DNA from: Parvibaculum sp035325945 | GTDB taxonomy: Bacteria; Pseudomonadota; Alphaproteobacteria; Parvibaculales; Parvibaculaceae | Direction: 5' to 3' | Assembly (NCBI RefSeq): GCF_035325945.1 | Contig: NZ_DAOKYX010000001.1 | Span: forward strand, 310,001 to 374,000 | Length of the DNA stretch: 64,000 nt | Shown: positions 46,910 through 54,546 of the stretch, piece after piece | How positions within the stretch are numbered: the first letter of the stretch is position 1 | Layout: the number at the start of each line of letters is the position of its first letter | Translations under genes and position numbers: made by a program | Notes under the pieces: generated by a model | Seen by the model: the letters and a program-made list of their open reading frames with translations, nothing else | Database searches by the model: none | Told to the model about the DNA's origin: nothing

Positions 46910-48109
46910 ATGGATTTTTCCTTTTCGGAGGCTGACGAAAAGTTCCGCATGACGGTGCGGGACTTCTTCGAGAACGAGTACCCTCGCGAGATCGTGGAGA
47001 AGATGGCGCGCGGCTGCTCGCCCACGAAGCAGGATTATCAGCACTCGGAACGTGCGCTGGCCGCGAAGGGCTGGCTTGCTGTCAACTGGCCGAAGGCCGA
47101 TGGCGGCACGGGCTGGACGGCCAACCAGAAATATATCTTCGACGAGGAGCTTGAACGCGCGGGCGCGCTCAATGTCGTGCCGATGGGCCTCCTCTATGTC
47201 GGGCCCGTCATCTACACATTCGGCACGGAGGAGCAGAAGAAGCGCTGGCTTCCCGGCATTCTCGACAGCACGGTCTTCTGGGCGCAGGGCTACTCCGAGC
47301 CGGGATCGGGCTCCGACCTCGCCTCGCTCCAATGCGCCGCCGCGCGGGACGGCGACGAATATGTCGTCAACGGCACGAAGATCTGGACGAGCCTCGCGCA
47401 GCACGCGGACTGGATCTTCTGTCTCCTGCGCACCGACAATTCCGGCAAGAAGCAGGAAGGCATCACCTTCCTCTGCATCGACATGGCCTCGCCCGGCATC
47501 ACCGTGCGGCCGATCATCAGCATCGACGGCAAGCACTCGCTGAACAGCGTCAGTTTCGAGAATGTCCGTGTACCGGTCGAAAACCGCATTGGCGAGGAAG
47601 GCAAGGGCTGGACCTACGCCAACTATCTCCTCGGCCATGAGCGCACGTCCTATGCCCATGTCGCGGGCAAGCGGAAGCAGCTTGCGGATATTCGCGCGAC
47701 GGCGGAGACGACAGATGCAGGAGGCCTGCGGCTCATCGACGACGCAGCCTTCCGCGCGAAGCTCGCAAGCCTGGAGGCGCGGCTCGACGCGCTCGAACTC
47801 ACCGTGCTGCGTGTGCTCGCAACCGTCGCCGAAGGCGGGGCGCCGGGCAATGAAGCCTCGATCCTGAAAGTGATCGCGACCGAACTCGCGCAGGACATCA
47901 CCGAACTCGGCATGGAAGCCCATGGCCCCTATGCCATGCCTGCCTTTCCCGATTCGGTTGCGCCCGGATGGGCGGGCAACACGCCGCTCCCCGCCGATGC
48001 GGCACCGGCCGTCGCGCGCTATCTCGGCGCGCGGGCGCAGTCGATCTATGGCGGCTCGAACGAGATCCAGAAGAACATTCTGGCAAAGCGCGTGCTCGGT
48101 CTGCCCTGA
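46910..48109 (+). CDS. acyl-CoA dehydrogenase
   Basis: A 399-residue flavoenzyme. The FAD/acyl regions include YSEPGSGSDLASL (near 128), VNGTKIWTS near 155, an RTSYAHVAGKR segment near 246 and the C-terminal GGSNEIQKNILAKRVLGLP. It belongs to the general family of two-domain ACADs associated with steroid, cyclic or branched-chain acyl-CoA oxidation, and is clearly different from the ACAD11-like enzyme at 8408. The catalytic Glu position cannot be fixed by eye. ATG 46910 follows a GGGGACGGGGAC tract. No partner subunit is adjacent; a dispersed repeat hairpin follows it. Confidence 0.9.
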   Translation: MDFSFSEADEKFRMTVRDFFENEYPREIVEKMARGCSPTKQDYQHSERALAAKGWLAVNWPKADGGTGWTANQKYIFDEELERAGALNVVPMGLLYVGPVIYTFGTEEQKKRWLPGILDSTVFWAQGYSEPGSGSDLASLQCAAARDGDEYVVNGTKIWTSLAQHADWIFCLLRTDNSGKKQEGITFLCIDMASPGITVRPIISIDGKHSLNSVSFENVRVPVENRIGEEGKGWTYANYLLGHERTSYAHVAGKRKQLADIRATAETTDAGGLRLIDDAAFRAKLASLEARLDALELTVLRVLATVAEGGAPGNEASILKVIATELAQDITELGMEAHGPYAMPAFPDSVAPGWAGNTPLPADAAPAVARYLGARAQSIYGGSNEIQKNILAKRVLGLP

Positions 48110-48167
48110 GCTGGATGGCCCGATGAGACCCGGCATGGCGGGGCAGCGAATGCCTTGCCACAAACTC

Positions 48168-48200
48168 TGCCGTCACCCCGGGCTCGTCCCGGGGTCCAGC
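48168..48200. repeat. dispersed intergenic repeat with hairpin
   Basis: ACCCCGGG (48175-48182) and CCCGGGGT (48188-48195) form a perfect 8-bp stem with a CTCGT loop, preceded by CCGTC and followed by CCAGC. This is the familiar GTCA-CCCCGGGCT-CGT-CCCGGGG-TCC type intergenic repeat of many alphaproteobacteria. It may act as a transcript end for the acyl-CoA dehydrogenase. Confidence 0.6.
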
Positions 48201-48284
48201 TATGGCGCCCGCCCGGCCGAGACTTCATTTGACCCGCGGCGAGGCCCAGCCTAACGTCACCGCGTTACCGGTCGCACATATCCT

Positions 48285-48360
48285 CCGCGCGACTGGCGAT
48301 ATGAGATGGGCAACCATCGGGGAGCGCGGAGACTGGATTTCGAGCCGATCGCCTGGGCAG
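48285..48360 (+). ncRNA. ZTP (pfl) riboswitch aptamer
   Basis: The segments GCGCGACTGGCGAT (from 48287), a short hairpin GATGG-gcaa-CCATC, the CGGGGAGCGCGG block (from 48318) and the GCCGATCGCCTGGGCA 3' end (48344-48359) occur in the order and spacing of the pfl motif, which senses the purine intermediate ZTP/ZMP. The class is known upstream of glyA, purH and folate genes. Here it precedes a serine hydroxymethyltransferase gene. A terminator follows and overlaps the aptamer 3' side. Confidence 0.85.
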
Positions 48361-48394
48361 CACTTGAGAATGCTGGCCGGGCGTTTTTTGTTTT
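48350..48394 (+). terminator. riboswitch-controlled intrinsic terminator
   Basis: CGCCTGGGCAGCA (48350-48362) pairs with TGCTGGCCGGGCG (48371-48383) with one wobble and one mismatch, followed by TTTTTTGTTTT (48384-48394). The 5' half of the stem is the conserved 3' element of the ZTP aptamer, so ligand binding and terminator formation are mutually exclusive. This predicts gene activation by ZTP. Confidence 0.85.
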
Positions 48395-48413
48395 GGCATC
48401 GAAAGGACGACAG

Positions 48414-49676
48414 ATGACCGACACCGCAGGCCGAACCCGCCTCGCCCAATCCGATCCAGACATATTCCTCGCGCTCAAGGGCGAGGAAGCGCGCCAGCGC
48501 GCCGGGCTCGAACTCATTCCATCTGAGAATTACGCCTTCCCCGAAGTGCTGACGCTGCTCGGCTCCGCCTTCACCAACAAATATGCCGAGGGCTATCCGG
48601 GCCGTCGCTACTATGGCGGGCAGGAATATACCGACCGCATCGAGACGCTGGCGCGCGACCGCGCTAAGGCGCTATTCCGCGCCGAGCATGCGAATGTGCA
48701 GCCGCTGTCGGGCTCCCCCATGAATCAGGCGGTCTATCTCGGCCTTCTCGAGCCAGGCGAGACGATCCTCGCCATGGACCTCAGCCATGGCGGGCATCTC
48801 ACCCATGGCGCGCCCGTCTCGCATATGGGGCGGCTCTTCAACTTCGTGCGCTACAAGACCGATCCGGCGACGGGCGCGATCGACTTCGACGCGCTCCGAA
48901 AGGTGGCGCGCGAGACGAGGCCGAAGCTCGTCGTCTGCGGCTATTCCTCCTATCCGCGCGACTATGACTATGCCGACTTCAAGCGCGTGGCCGACGAGGT
49001 GGACGCGCTCACCATGGCCGATGTGAGCCATATCGGCGGGCTCATCGCCGCCAATGTCATGCGCAATCCGCTCGATGCCGGCTTCGACATCATGACGACG
49101 ACGACGCACAAATCGCTGCGGGGTCCGCGCGGCGGGCTCATCCTCTGCAAGGAGCGCTTCGCGAAGAAGATCGACGCCTCGGTCTTCCCGGGGCTTCAGG
49201 GCGGGCCGCACATGAACCAGGTCGCGGCGGCGGCGACGACCTTCCGCCTCGCCGCCATGCCCGCCTTTCAGGACTATGCCAGGGCCGTGCTCGCCAATGC
49301 GAAGGCGCTCGCCGCGGCGCTCGTGAAACGACAGACGAAACTCGTCACCGGCGGCACCGACAATCACCTCATGGTCATCGACACGGTGGCAAGTTTCGGC
49401 ATCAACGGCGCCGAGGCGCAGGAGGCGCTCGACCGCGTGGGCCTCACCACCAACAAGCAGGTGATCCCCGACGACCCCAATCCGCCGATGCGGCCTTCCG
49501 GCCTTCGCCTCGGCACGCCGGCCGCGACGGCGCGCGGAATGGGCGCGGATGAGATGGAGGAGATCGCCGCGATCATCGCGGGCACGCTCGCCGCAAGGGG
49601 CGACAGCGCGGCGGAGGCAGACTTCGCGAGCCGCACCCGCGCACTCACCGCGCGCTTCCCCGTGCCGGGTTTCTGA
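48414..49676 (+). CDS. glyA: serine hydroxymethyltransferase (divergent GlyA)
   Basis: A 420-residue PLP enzyme that interconverts serine and glycine with tetrahydrofolate. The PLP lysine is Lys233 in TTTHKSLRGPRGG, and ELIPSENYAFPEV, YAEGYPGRRYYGG and DLSHGGHLTHGAPV are conserved. It diverges from the common form in several places: PLSGSPMNQAVYLGLL replaces the usual SGAQAN-type segment, and DVSHIGGLIAANVMRNPLDAGFD replaces the usual DMAHIAGL block. An alternative substrate, such as alpha-methylserine, is conceivable. ATG 48414 with AAAGGA upstream is the start; an earlier in-frame ATG at 48306 lies inside the riboswitch. Confidence 0.9.
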   Translation: MTDTAGRTRLAQSDPDIFLALKGEEARQRAGLELIPSENYAFPEVLTLLGSAFTNKYAEGYPGRRYYGGQEYTDRIETLARDRAKALFRAEHANVQPLSGSPMNQAVYLGLLEPGETILAMDLSHGGHLTHGAPVSHMGRLFNFVRYKTDPATGAIDFDALRKVARETRPKLVVCGYSSYPRDYDYADFKRVADEVDALTMADVSHIGGLIAANVMRNPLDAGFDIMTTTTHKSLRGPRGGLILCKERFAKKIDASVFPGLQGGPHMNQVAAAATTFRLAAMPAFQDYARAVLANAKALAAALVKRQTKLVTGGTDNHLMVIDTVASFGINGAEAQEALDRVGLTTNKQVIPDDPNPPMRPSGLRLGTPAATARGMGADEMEEIAAIIAGTLAARGDSAAEADFASRTRALTARFPVPGF

Positions 49677-49691
49677 TCCCGCACCGTTCAA

Positions 49692-49725
49692 ACCGGCTCC
49701 TCGCCCATTCGGGTGCGGGGCCGGT
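49692..49725. terminator. imperfect hairpin between convergent glyA and tetR
   Basis: ACCGGC (49692-49697) pairs with GCCGGT (49720-49725), and inner blocks CC/GG and CGCCC/GGGTG continue the stem around an ATTC loop. There is no T-run on either strand. It may end the two convergent transcripts. Confidence 0.4.
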
Positions 49726-50348
49726 CAGCCTTGCGCCTGAAGGAGGCTTTCGAGTTCGCGGCGCATCAGCGCGCGATATTCCTTCATGAGCCGGTCGCCT
49801 TCCTTTCGGTCGACGGCGATGGCGAGACGGACGGCAGCGCCCGTGAGCTGCATGAGGAGGAAGGACGCCGCCTCGAGCCGCGCCTGATCGCGCCTCGCCA
49901 CCAGATGCTTCAACGCAGCGAAAAAGATACGCGCATTCTCGCGGCTGTCCTCGATGTCGAGCTCCTGAAGCGCCTTGTCCGACTGCGTGCCCGACCAGAT
50001 GTCGCGCACAACCGGCTCTTCGAGGAAAAGCCGGTAATAATCCGTGAGCGATGCGTCGACACGCGCAATCGCGTCTTCCGCCGAGCGGATTTCGGCAAAG
50101 CCCGCGACGAGCCCCTGCCGCACGCGCTCCATGACGCGGATCGCGAGCGTCCGCAGGATCGCCGCCTTGTCCGGAAAATACTGATAGAGCGAGCCTATCG
50201 GCACGCCCGCGCGCTCGGCGATCTCCGACATGCGCATGGGCTCGCTGCCCGTTTCCGAGACGATGTCCGTCGCCGCCGCGAGGATGCGTTCCACCCTTTC
50301 GCGGGCGCGGGCCTGTGTGGGCTTCCGGCGAGCCGTCTCGACCGTCAT
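49725..50348 (-). CDS. TetR/AcrR family regulator, divergent from monooxygenase
   Basis: A 207-residue repressor. The HTH is RILAAATDIVSETGSEPMRMSEIAERAGVPIGSLYQYFPDKAAIL (about 20-65), and the C-terminal domain has the TetR_C-like helices with RLAIAVDRKEGDRLMKEY. ATG 50348 (MTVETARRKPTQARAR) is the family-like start; a longer frame upstream reads through the intergenic region and the monooxygenase. The divergent arrangement and the palindromes between the two starts (50372-50416) indicate control of the monooxygenase-SDR operon and of itself. Confidence 0.9.
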   Translation of the reverse strand: MTVETARRKPTQARARERVERILAAATDIVSETGSEPMRMSEIAERAGVPIGSLYQYFPDKAAILRTLAIRVMERVRQGLVAGFAEIRSAEDAIARVDASLTDYYRLFLEEPVVRDIWSGTQSDKALQELDIEDSRENARIFFAALKHLVARRDQARLEAASFLLMQLTGAAVRLAIAVDRKEGDRLMKEYRALMRRELESLLQAQG

Positions 50349-50371
50349 CTCGAATCCTCTTGCGCCGATGG

Positions 50372-50416
50372 AATGTGAGGGATTATCATTTTCATAATAT
50401 GAGGATTCCTCACATT
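50372..50416. promoter_or_regulatory. operator region with nested palindromes
   Basis: AATGTGAGG (50372-50380) and CCTCACATT (50408-50416) form 9-bp inverted arms, and TGAGGATTCCTCA (50400-50412) is itself a palindrome. An inner ATTAT/ATAAT pair lies at 50382-50398. The only AT-rich segment of the 85-bp divergent gap, it probably holds both promoters and the TetR operator. Confidence 0.6.
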
Positions 50417-50433
50417 TTGCAAGGAGCCGATCG

Positions 50434-51783
50434 ATGGCCGAAGCGGGGCGTGTCTGTGTAGTGGGCGGGGGGCCGGCGGGGCTGGCGCTGGCGCGGAGTT
50501 TTCTCGCCCTCGGCATTCCGTTCGATGTCCATGAGCGGCACGCCGATGTGGGCGGATTGTGGGACCCGTCCAATCCGGGCTCGCCCGTCTACAATTCCGC
50601 GCATTTCATCTCGTCGAAGACGCAGTCGCATTATCACGACTTCGACATGCCGGAGGACTATCCGGACTATCCGTCCAACCGGCAGATTCTCGCCTATATG
50701 CACGCCTTCGCCGATGCCTATGGCCTTCGGCCGCATATCCGCTTCAACACGGAGGTGAAGGAGGCGCGCCGCGAGAAGACGGGATGGCAAGTCACGCTCT
50801 CGACCGGCGAGACGAAGCATTACGCCTCGCTCGTCTGCGCCAACGGCACCAACTGGCACGCCGCCATGCCCAAATATCCGGGCCTCTATACGGGCGAGAT
50901 GCGCCACGCGCAGACCTACCGCTCGATGGACGAGTTCAAGGGCAAGCGCGTGCTCGTGATCGGCGCAGGCAATTCGGGCTGCGACATCGCCTGCGACGCG
51001 GCGCAGAGCGCGGACAAGGCCTTCATCAGCATGAGGCGCGGCTATCATTTCATCCCGAAGCATATATTCGGCATTCCGGCCGATGCCTTCGCCGCATCCG
51101 GCCCGCAGCTTCCGATGTGGCTCGAACAGCGCGTCTTCGGCGTGATGCTGCGCGTCCTCAATGGCGATCTCACGCGCCTCGGCCTCAAGAAGCCCGATCA
51201 TCGCGTCTTCGAGACGCATCCGATCGTCAACACACAGCTTCTGCACTTCCTCGCCCATGGCGACATCAAGGCGAAACCCGATGTCGCACGCTTCGAGGGC
51301 AAGACCGTGCATTTCACCGATGGAAGCTCGGAGGAAGTCAACCTCGTGCTCTGCGCGACGGGCTACCAGTGGAAGGTACCTTATCTCTCGCCCGACGCCT
51401 TCGTCTGGAAGCACGGGCGGCCGGACCTCTACATGAACCTCTTCAGCCGCGAGGATGGCGCGCTCTACGCGCTCGGCTTCATGGAGACGAATGGCGGGGC
51501 CTACAAACTCTTCGACGAGATGGCCGACCTCATCGCGCGTACGATCCGCGCCCGGGCAAATGGCGGCGCGGAAGCCGATCGCATCGACAAGCTCATCGCG
51601 AACGACCGGCCCGATCTCAGCGGCGGCATCCGCTTTGTCGGCTCCTCGCGGCACGCGACCTATGTGGAGATCAATGCCTATCGCAAGCAGATGAAGCGCC
51701 TGCGCAGGCGTCTCGGCTGGCCCGCTCTCGCCGATGGCTGCTTCGAGCGCCTTCGCGCCGCGTCCGCCAGAGAGGCCGCATGA
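50434..51783 (+). CDS. flavin-containing monooxygenase
   Basis: A 449-residue class B flavin monooxygenase that adds oxygen to a nucleophilic or ketone substrate using NADPH and FAD. The FAD loop is VVGGGPAGLALA (near 9), the NADPH loop VIGAGNSGCDIA (near 174), and the FMO fingerprint FxGxxxHxxxY reads YTGEMRHAQTY near residue 152. VLCATGYQWKVPYL near 310 is the typical ATG-Y motif. A Baeyer-Villiger role is possible but not certain. AAGGAG precedes the ATG. It forms an operon with the SDR gene (ATGA overlap). Confidence 0.9.
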   Translation: MAEAGRVCVVGGGPAGLALARSFLALGIPFDVHERHADVGGLWDPSNPGSPVYNSAHFISSKTQSHYHDFDMPEDYPDYPSNRQILAYMHAFADAYGLRPHIRFNTEVKEARREKTGWQVTLSTGETKHYASLVCANGTNWHAAMPKYPGLYTGEMRHAQTYRSMDEFKGKRVLVIGAGNSGCDIACDAAQSADKAFISMRRGYHFIPKHIFGIPADAFAASGPQLPMWLEQRVFGVMLRVLNGDLTRLGLKKPDHRVFETHPIVNTQLLHFLAHGDIKAKPDVARFEGKTVHFTDGSSEEVNLVLCATGYQWKVPYLSPDAFVWKHGRPDLYMNLFSREDGALYALGFMETNGGAYKLFDEMADLIARTIRARANGGAEADRIDKLIANDRPDLSGGIRFVGSSRHATYVEINAYRKQMKRLRRRLGWPALADGCFERLRAASAREAA

Positions 51784-52598
51784 TGAAGAAGGCTTTCATC
51801 ACGGGCGGCGGCGGCGCCATCGCCGGGGAAATAGCGCTTCGTCTCGACAAGCGCGGCTATGGCCTCATCCTCGCCGATATCGACGAGGCGCGCATGGGCG
51901 CGGTGGCAAAGCGCCTCTCCCGCCCCGCGCTCGCCCTCCGCGCCGATCTTTCGACAACCGAAGGCATCGCTGCGCTCGCCGCCGCCATCGAGACGGAACA
52001 TTCCGACCTCGACCTCCTCGTCAACAATGCGGGCTTCATCGAGCCCGGCGATGCCGACCGGCTGGCGCCAGATGTGCTCGACCGGCACATCTTCATCAAC
52101 CTCATCGCCCCCATGCAGCTCACAAGCGCGGCGGCGCGGGTCATGCGCCCGCGCGGATCGGGCGACATAGTTTCCATCGTCTCCATGGGCGGGATCATGG
52201 CGCTCAAGGGAAGTGCCGCCTATGCCGCGTCGAAATTCGGCCTTCGCGGCTTCCTCACCTCGGTGCGGGCGGAACTCGCCGGCGATGGCGTGCGCGTGAT
52301 GGGCGTCTTTCCAAGCGGCGTCGATACGCCGATGCTTCGCTACGAAGCGACGCATGGCGGCTCGCCGCTCAATTTCATGGGCAAGGTGCTCACCGCCGCC
52401 GAAGTCGCGGACGCCTGCATGGCGGCGCTCGACAGCGGACGCCTCGAAACCTATGTGCCTTACAGCGACAGCGTGATGGCGCGGGTGATGGCGGCCATTC
52501 CCTGGGCGATCGAGAAAGTGCTGCCGCGCTTCGAGGCTTCGGGCGAGAAGGGCCGGATCAAGTTCCTCGCCGAACGCAATCTCACGATCGAGCGCTGA
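51780..52598 (+). CDS. short-chain dehydrogenase/reductase
   Basis: A 272-residue SDR. The cofactor loop is FITGGGGAIAGEIA, NNAGF follows near 83, and the catalytic set has Ser in VSIVSMGG (near 138) and YAASK (near 150). It overlaps the monooxygenase stop and probably acts on the same pathway, producing or consuming the oxidised product. The N-terminus opens with two consecutive ATG codons. A C-terminal part of about 75 residues follows the Rossmann core; the segment ending RFEASGEKGRIKFLAERN resembles other acyl or steroid SDRs. Confidence 0.9.
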   Translation: MMKKAFITGGGGAIAGEIALRLDKRGYGLILADIDEARMGAVAKRLSRPALALRADLSTTEGIAALAAAIETEHSDLDLLVNNAGFIEPGDADRLAPDVLDRHIFINLIAPMQLTSAAARVMRPRGSGDIVSIVSMGGIMALKGSAAYAASKFGLRGFLTSVRAELAGDGVRVMGVFPSGVDTPMLRYEATHGGSPLNFMGKVLTAAEVADACMAALDSGRLETYVPYSDSVMARVMAAIPWAIEKVLPRFEASGEKGRIKFLAERNLTIER

Positions 52599-52601
52599 CG
52601 C

Positions 52602-53381
52602 TCAGGCGACAAGGAGACTGAGGCCCCGCCAGAGCAACACCGCGCCGATGGCAAGCGTGATGCGCTGGCTCCAGACGCGAAAATTGCTGTCGGTCATGCG
52701 GTCGAGCACTTTCTTGCCCGCCGTCGTGCCCGCCATGGAAAGCGGAATGACAGCGAGGAAGATCCACCAGGGCAGAACGGCGGCCGGGCCCGCGCCCGCC
52801 GTCTCATCCGCCGCCACGCGCAGGATCAGACCAAAATAGACGAGCTTCAGGATATGGCTCAGCGTCTGCGTCACCGCCTTGGTTGCGACGACCTGATGGC
52901 GCGTGAGCGAGGTGCGGACAAAGAACACATCGAGCAACGCGCCCGCCACTCCCGCCGACAGGTTGAGAAGCGTGACGAGAAAGCCGCAGATCTCGGCAGC
53001 GCCGCGCTTCGTCACATCGAGCGCCCAGCGCTGCGGCACGGCGGCGGCGGCGAACGGCACCAGACCGAGAAGGAGATACATCGTCACCTTGTCCGGCACA
53101 TAGGCAATCGCGGTCAGCAGCGCGAGGCCGAGCATAGAGCCGATGATGTAACGGCCGAAGATGCGCCAGTCGATGTCAGCCCGGTTGAGCACGGCGCGAT
53201 AGCCATTGGCGGCGGCCTGCGTCGCGCCATGCAGCATCATGGCCGCGCTCACCGGCAGCACCCAGGCCAGAAAGCCCATCAGGATCATGCCGCCCGACAT
53301 GCCGAAGATGCCGGAAATGGCCGAAGTGAGAAAAACGACGGCGCCGATGGCGGCGGCAAGCAGAGGTGTCATGAGAGGCAT
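52602..53381 (-). CDS. TSUP (TauE/SafE) family permease
   Basis: A 259-residue membrane protein with about eight helices. SAISGIFGMSGGMILMGFLAWVLPVSAAMMLHGATQ and a repeated half around GFLVTLLNLSAGVAGALLDV are the duplicated TauE/SafE domains. Family members export sulfite, sulfonates or other small anions. It converges with the SDR, 3 bp after its stop. It has the AT-rich region 53400-53490 upstream, with two palindromes, as a probable promoter and regulatory region. The substrate is unknown. Confidence 0.88.
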   Translation of the reverse strand: MPLMTPLLAAAIGAVVFLTSAISGIFGMSGGMILMGFLAWVLPVSAAMMLHGATQAAANGYRAVLNRADIDWRIFGRYIIGSMLGLALLTAIAYVPDKVTMYLLLGLVPFAAAAVPQRWALDVTKRGAAEICGFLVTLLNLSAGVAGALLDVFFVRTSLTRHQVVATKAVTQTLSHILKLVYFGLILRVAADETAGAGPAAVLPWWIFLAVIPLSMAGTTAGKKVLDRMTDSNFRVWSQRITLAIGAVLLWRGLSLLVA

Positions 53382-53449
53382 CTCCGGCCAGAGGAGCCAA
53401 TGAGGGCATTTACTTCATTGACATATATCTGCGCCCGAACGGCTTACCG

Positions 53450-53489
53450 ATCAATAACCTATTGATTTTATTAATGTCATTTATTGACA
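53450..53489. promoter_or_regulatory. AT-rich region with two palindromes upstream of TSUP permease
   Basis: ATCAATA-acc-TATTGAT (53450-53466) and TGTCA-tttat-TGACA (53475-53489) are inverted repeats in a sharply AT-rich stretch, unlike the rest of the window. They lie 69-108 bp upstream of the TSUP start, consistent with binding sites for an unidentified regulator. The hisG gene, also on the minus strand, ends at 53584. Confidence 0.45.
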
Positions 53490-53583
53490 GCCTGCGCCTA
53501 ACCCAATCTGTCCGATTGTGATGATTGTAAAATAATCAGGCGCGGTTCCACGCCGGACTTGTCGCGCCAATGGGCCGGGACTT

Positions 53584-54546
53584 CTAGAGCCCCAGGCGCG
53601 CCTCGAGCCGGGGCAGAAGATCGCTCCTTGCACGGAATATATATTCGGCCGCCGACACGGTGACGGTGCCGCAGCCAAGCTCGCGCAGCTTCGTCGCGAC
53701 GGCGTGAATGTGCTCGCGCGGACAGAGAACGGAATTCTCCTTTCCGCCATCCAGACAGCCGAAATCGCGTCCGAGCGTGGCGAGCGCCGATGCCGCGTCG
53801 GAGAGGCCGCCGCCCGCCGTCACGACGGCATGGCTGTCGGCGAAGCGCTTGGCGTCGATCCGGTCGAGCATGGCGCTTGCGGCGGCGAGCGCGCGCGCGC
53901 CCCAATCCGCACGAAGGCTTGCCACGAGGTTCGCCTGGCTCTTCAGCATCACGCCATCGTCGAGAACCTTGAGATTGTTCGCGGCGAGCGTCGAGCCCGT
54001 CGTCGTGATGTCGACGATCGCTTCGGCCGTTCCGGCCGCGGGCGCGCCTTCGGTCGCGCCGCTGCTTTCGACGATGCGGTAATCGACAAGCCCATGCGCG
54101 GCGAAGAATTCGCGCGTGAGATTGAGATATTTGGTGGCGATGCGGAGCCTGCGGCCGTGCCTGCGATGAAAGGCGAGCGCCACATCGTCGAGATCGGCCA
54201 TGGTGGAAACGTCGATCCAGCTCTGCGGCACGGCGACGACGACATCGGCATGGCCGAAGCCGAGCGGCAGCAGAAGCTCGACGGAATTGTCGGCATCGGC
54301 GAGCTGTTCGCGGATGAGGTCTTCGCCCGTTACGCCGAAATGGATGGAGCCGTCTTCGAGGCGGCTTGCGATCTCGGACGCGGACAGAAAGGCGACGGCC
54401 ACGTCCTTCACGCCGGAGATGCGGCCCACATATTCGCGCCCGCCGCCCGCCTGCTTCACGGCAAGCCCCGCACGGGCGAAAAAGGCGTTGGCGTTCTCCT
54501 GCAGGCGGCCCTTGGAGGGAATGCCGATGATCAATGCGTCGCCCAT
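53584..54546 (-). CDS. hisG: ATP phosphoribosyltransferase HisG
   Basis: The first enzyme of histidine synthesis, 320 residues, joining ATP and PRPP. IIGIPSKGRLQENANAFFARAG opens the catalytic part, and the EAIVDITTTGSTLAANNLK block near 175-193 is the PRPP-binding loop. It is longer than the short (about 200-230 residue) HisZ-dependent form, with an extra C-terminal part (about residues 225-320) ending KLRELGCGTVTVSAAEYIF. It begins within the hisZ stop (TGATG overlap), so HisG and HisZ should be made at equal levels and form a complex. Confidence 0.93.
   Translation of the reverse strand: MGDALIIGIPSKGRLQENANAFFARAGLAVKQAGGGREYVGRISGVKDVAVAFLSASEIASRLEDGSIHFGVTGEDLIREQLADADNSVELLLPLGFGHADVVVAVPQSWIDVSTMADLDDVALAFHRRHGRRLRIATKYLNLTREFFAAHGLVDYRIVESSGATEGAPAAGTAEAIVDITTTGSTLAANNLKVLDDGVMLKSQANLVASLRADWGARALAAASAMLDRIDAKRFADSHAVVTAGGGLSDAASALATLGRDFGCLDGGKENSVLCPREHIHAVATKLRELGCGTVTVSAAEYIFRARSDLLPRLEARLGL

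Noticed and set aside
48306..48413. An N-terminal extension of GlyA starting at ATG 48306
   Set aside because: The codons lie inside the ZTP riboswitch and terminator; ATG 48414 has a ribosome site and the family N-terminus.
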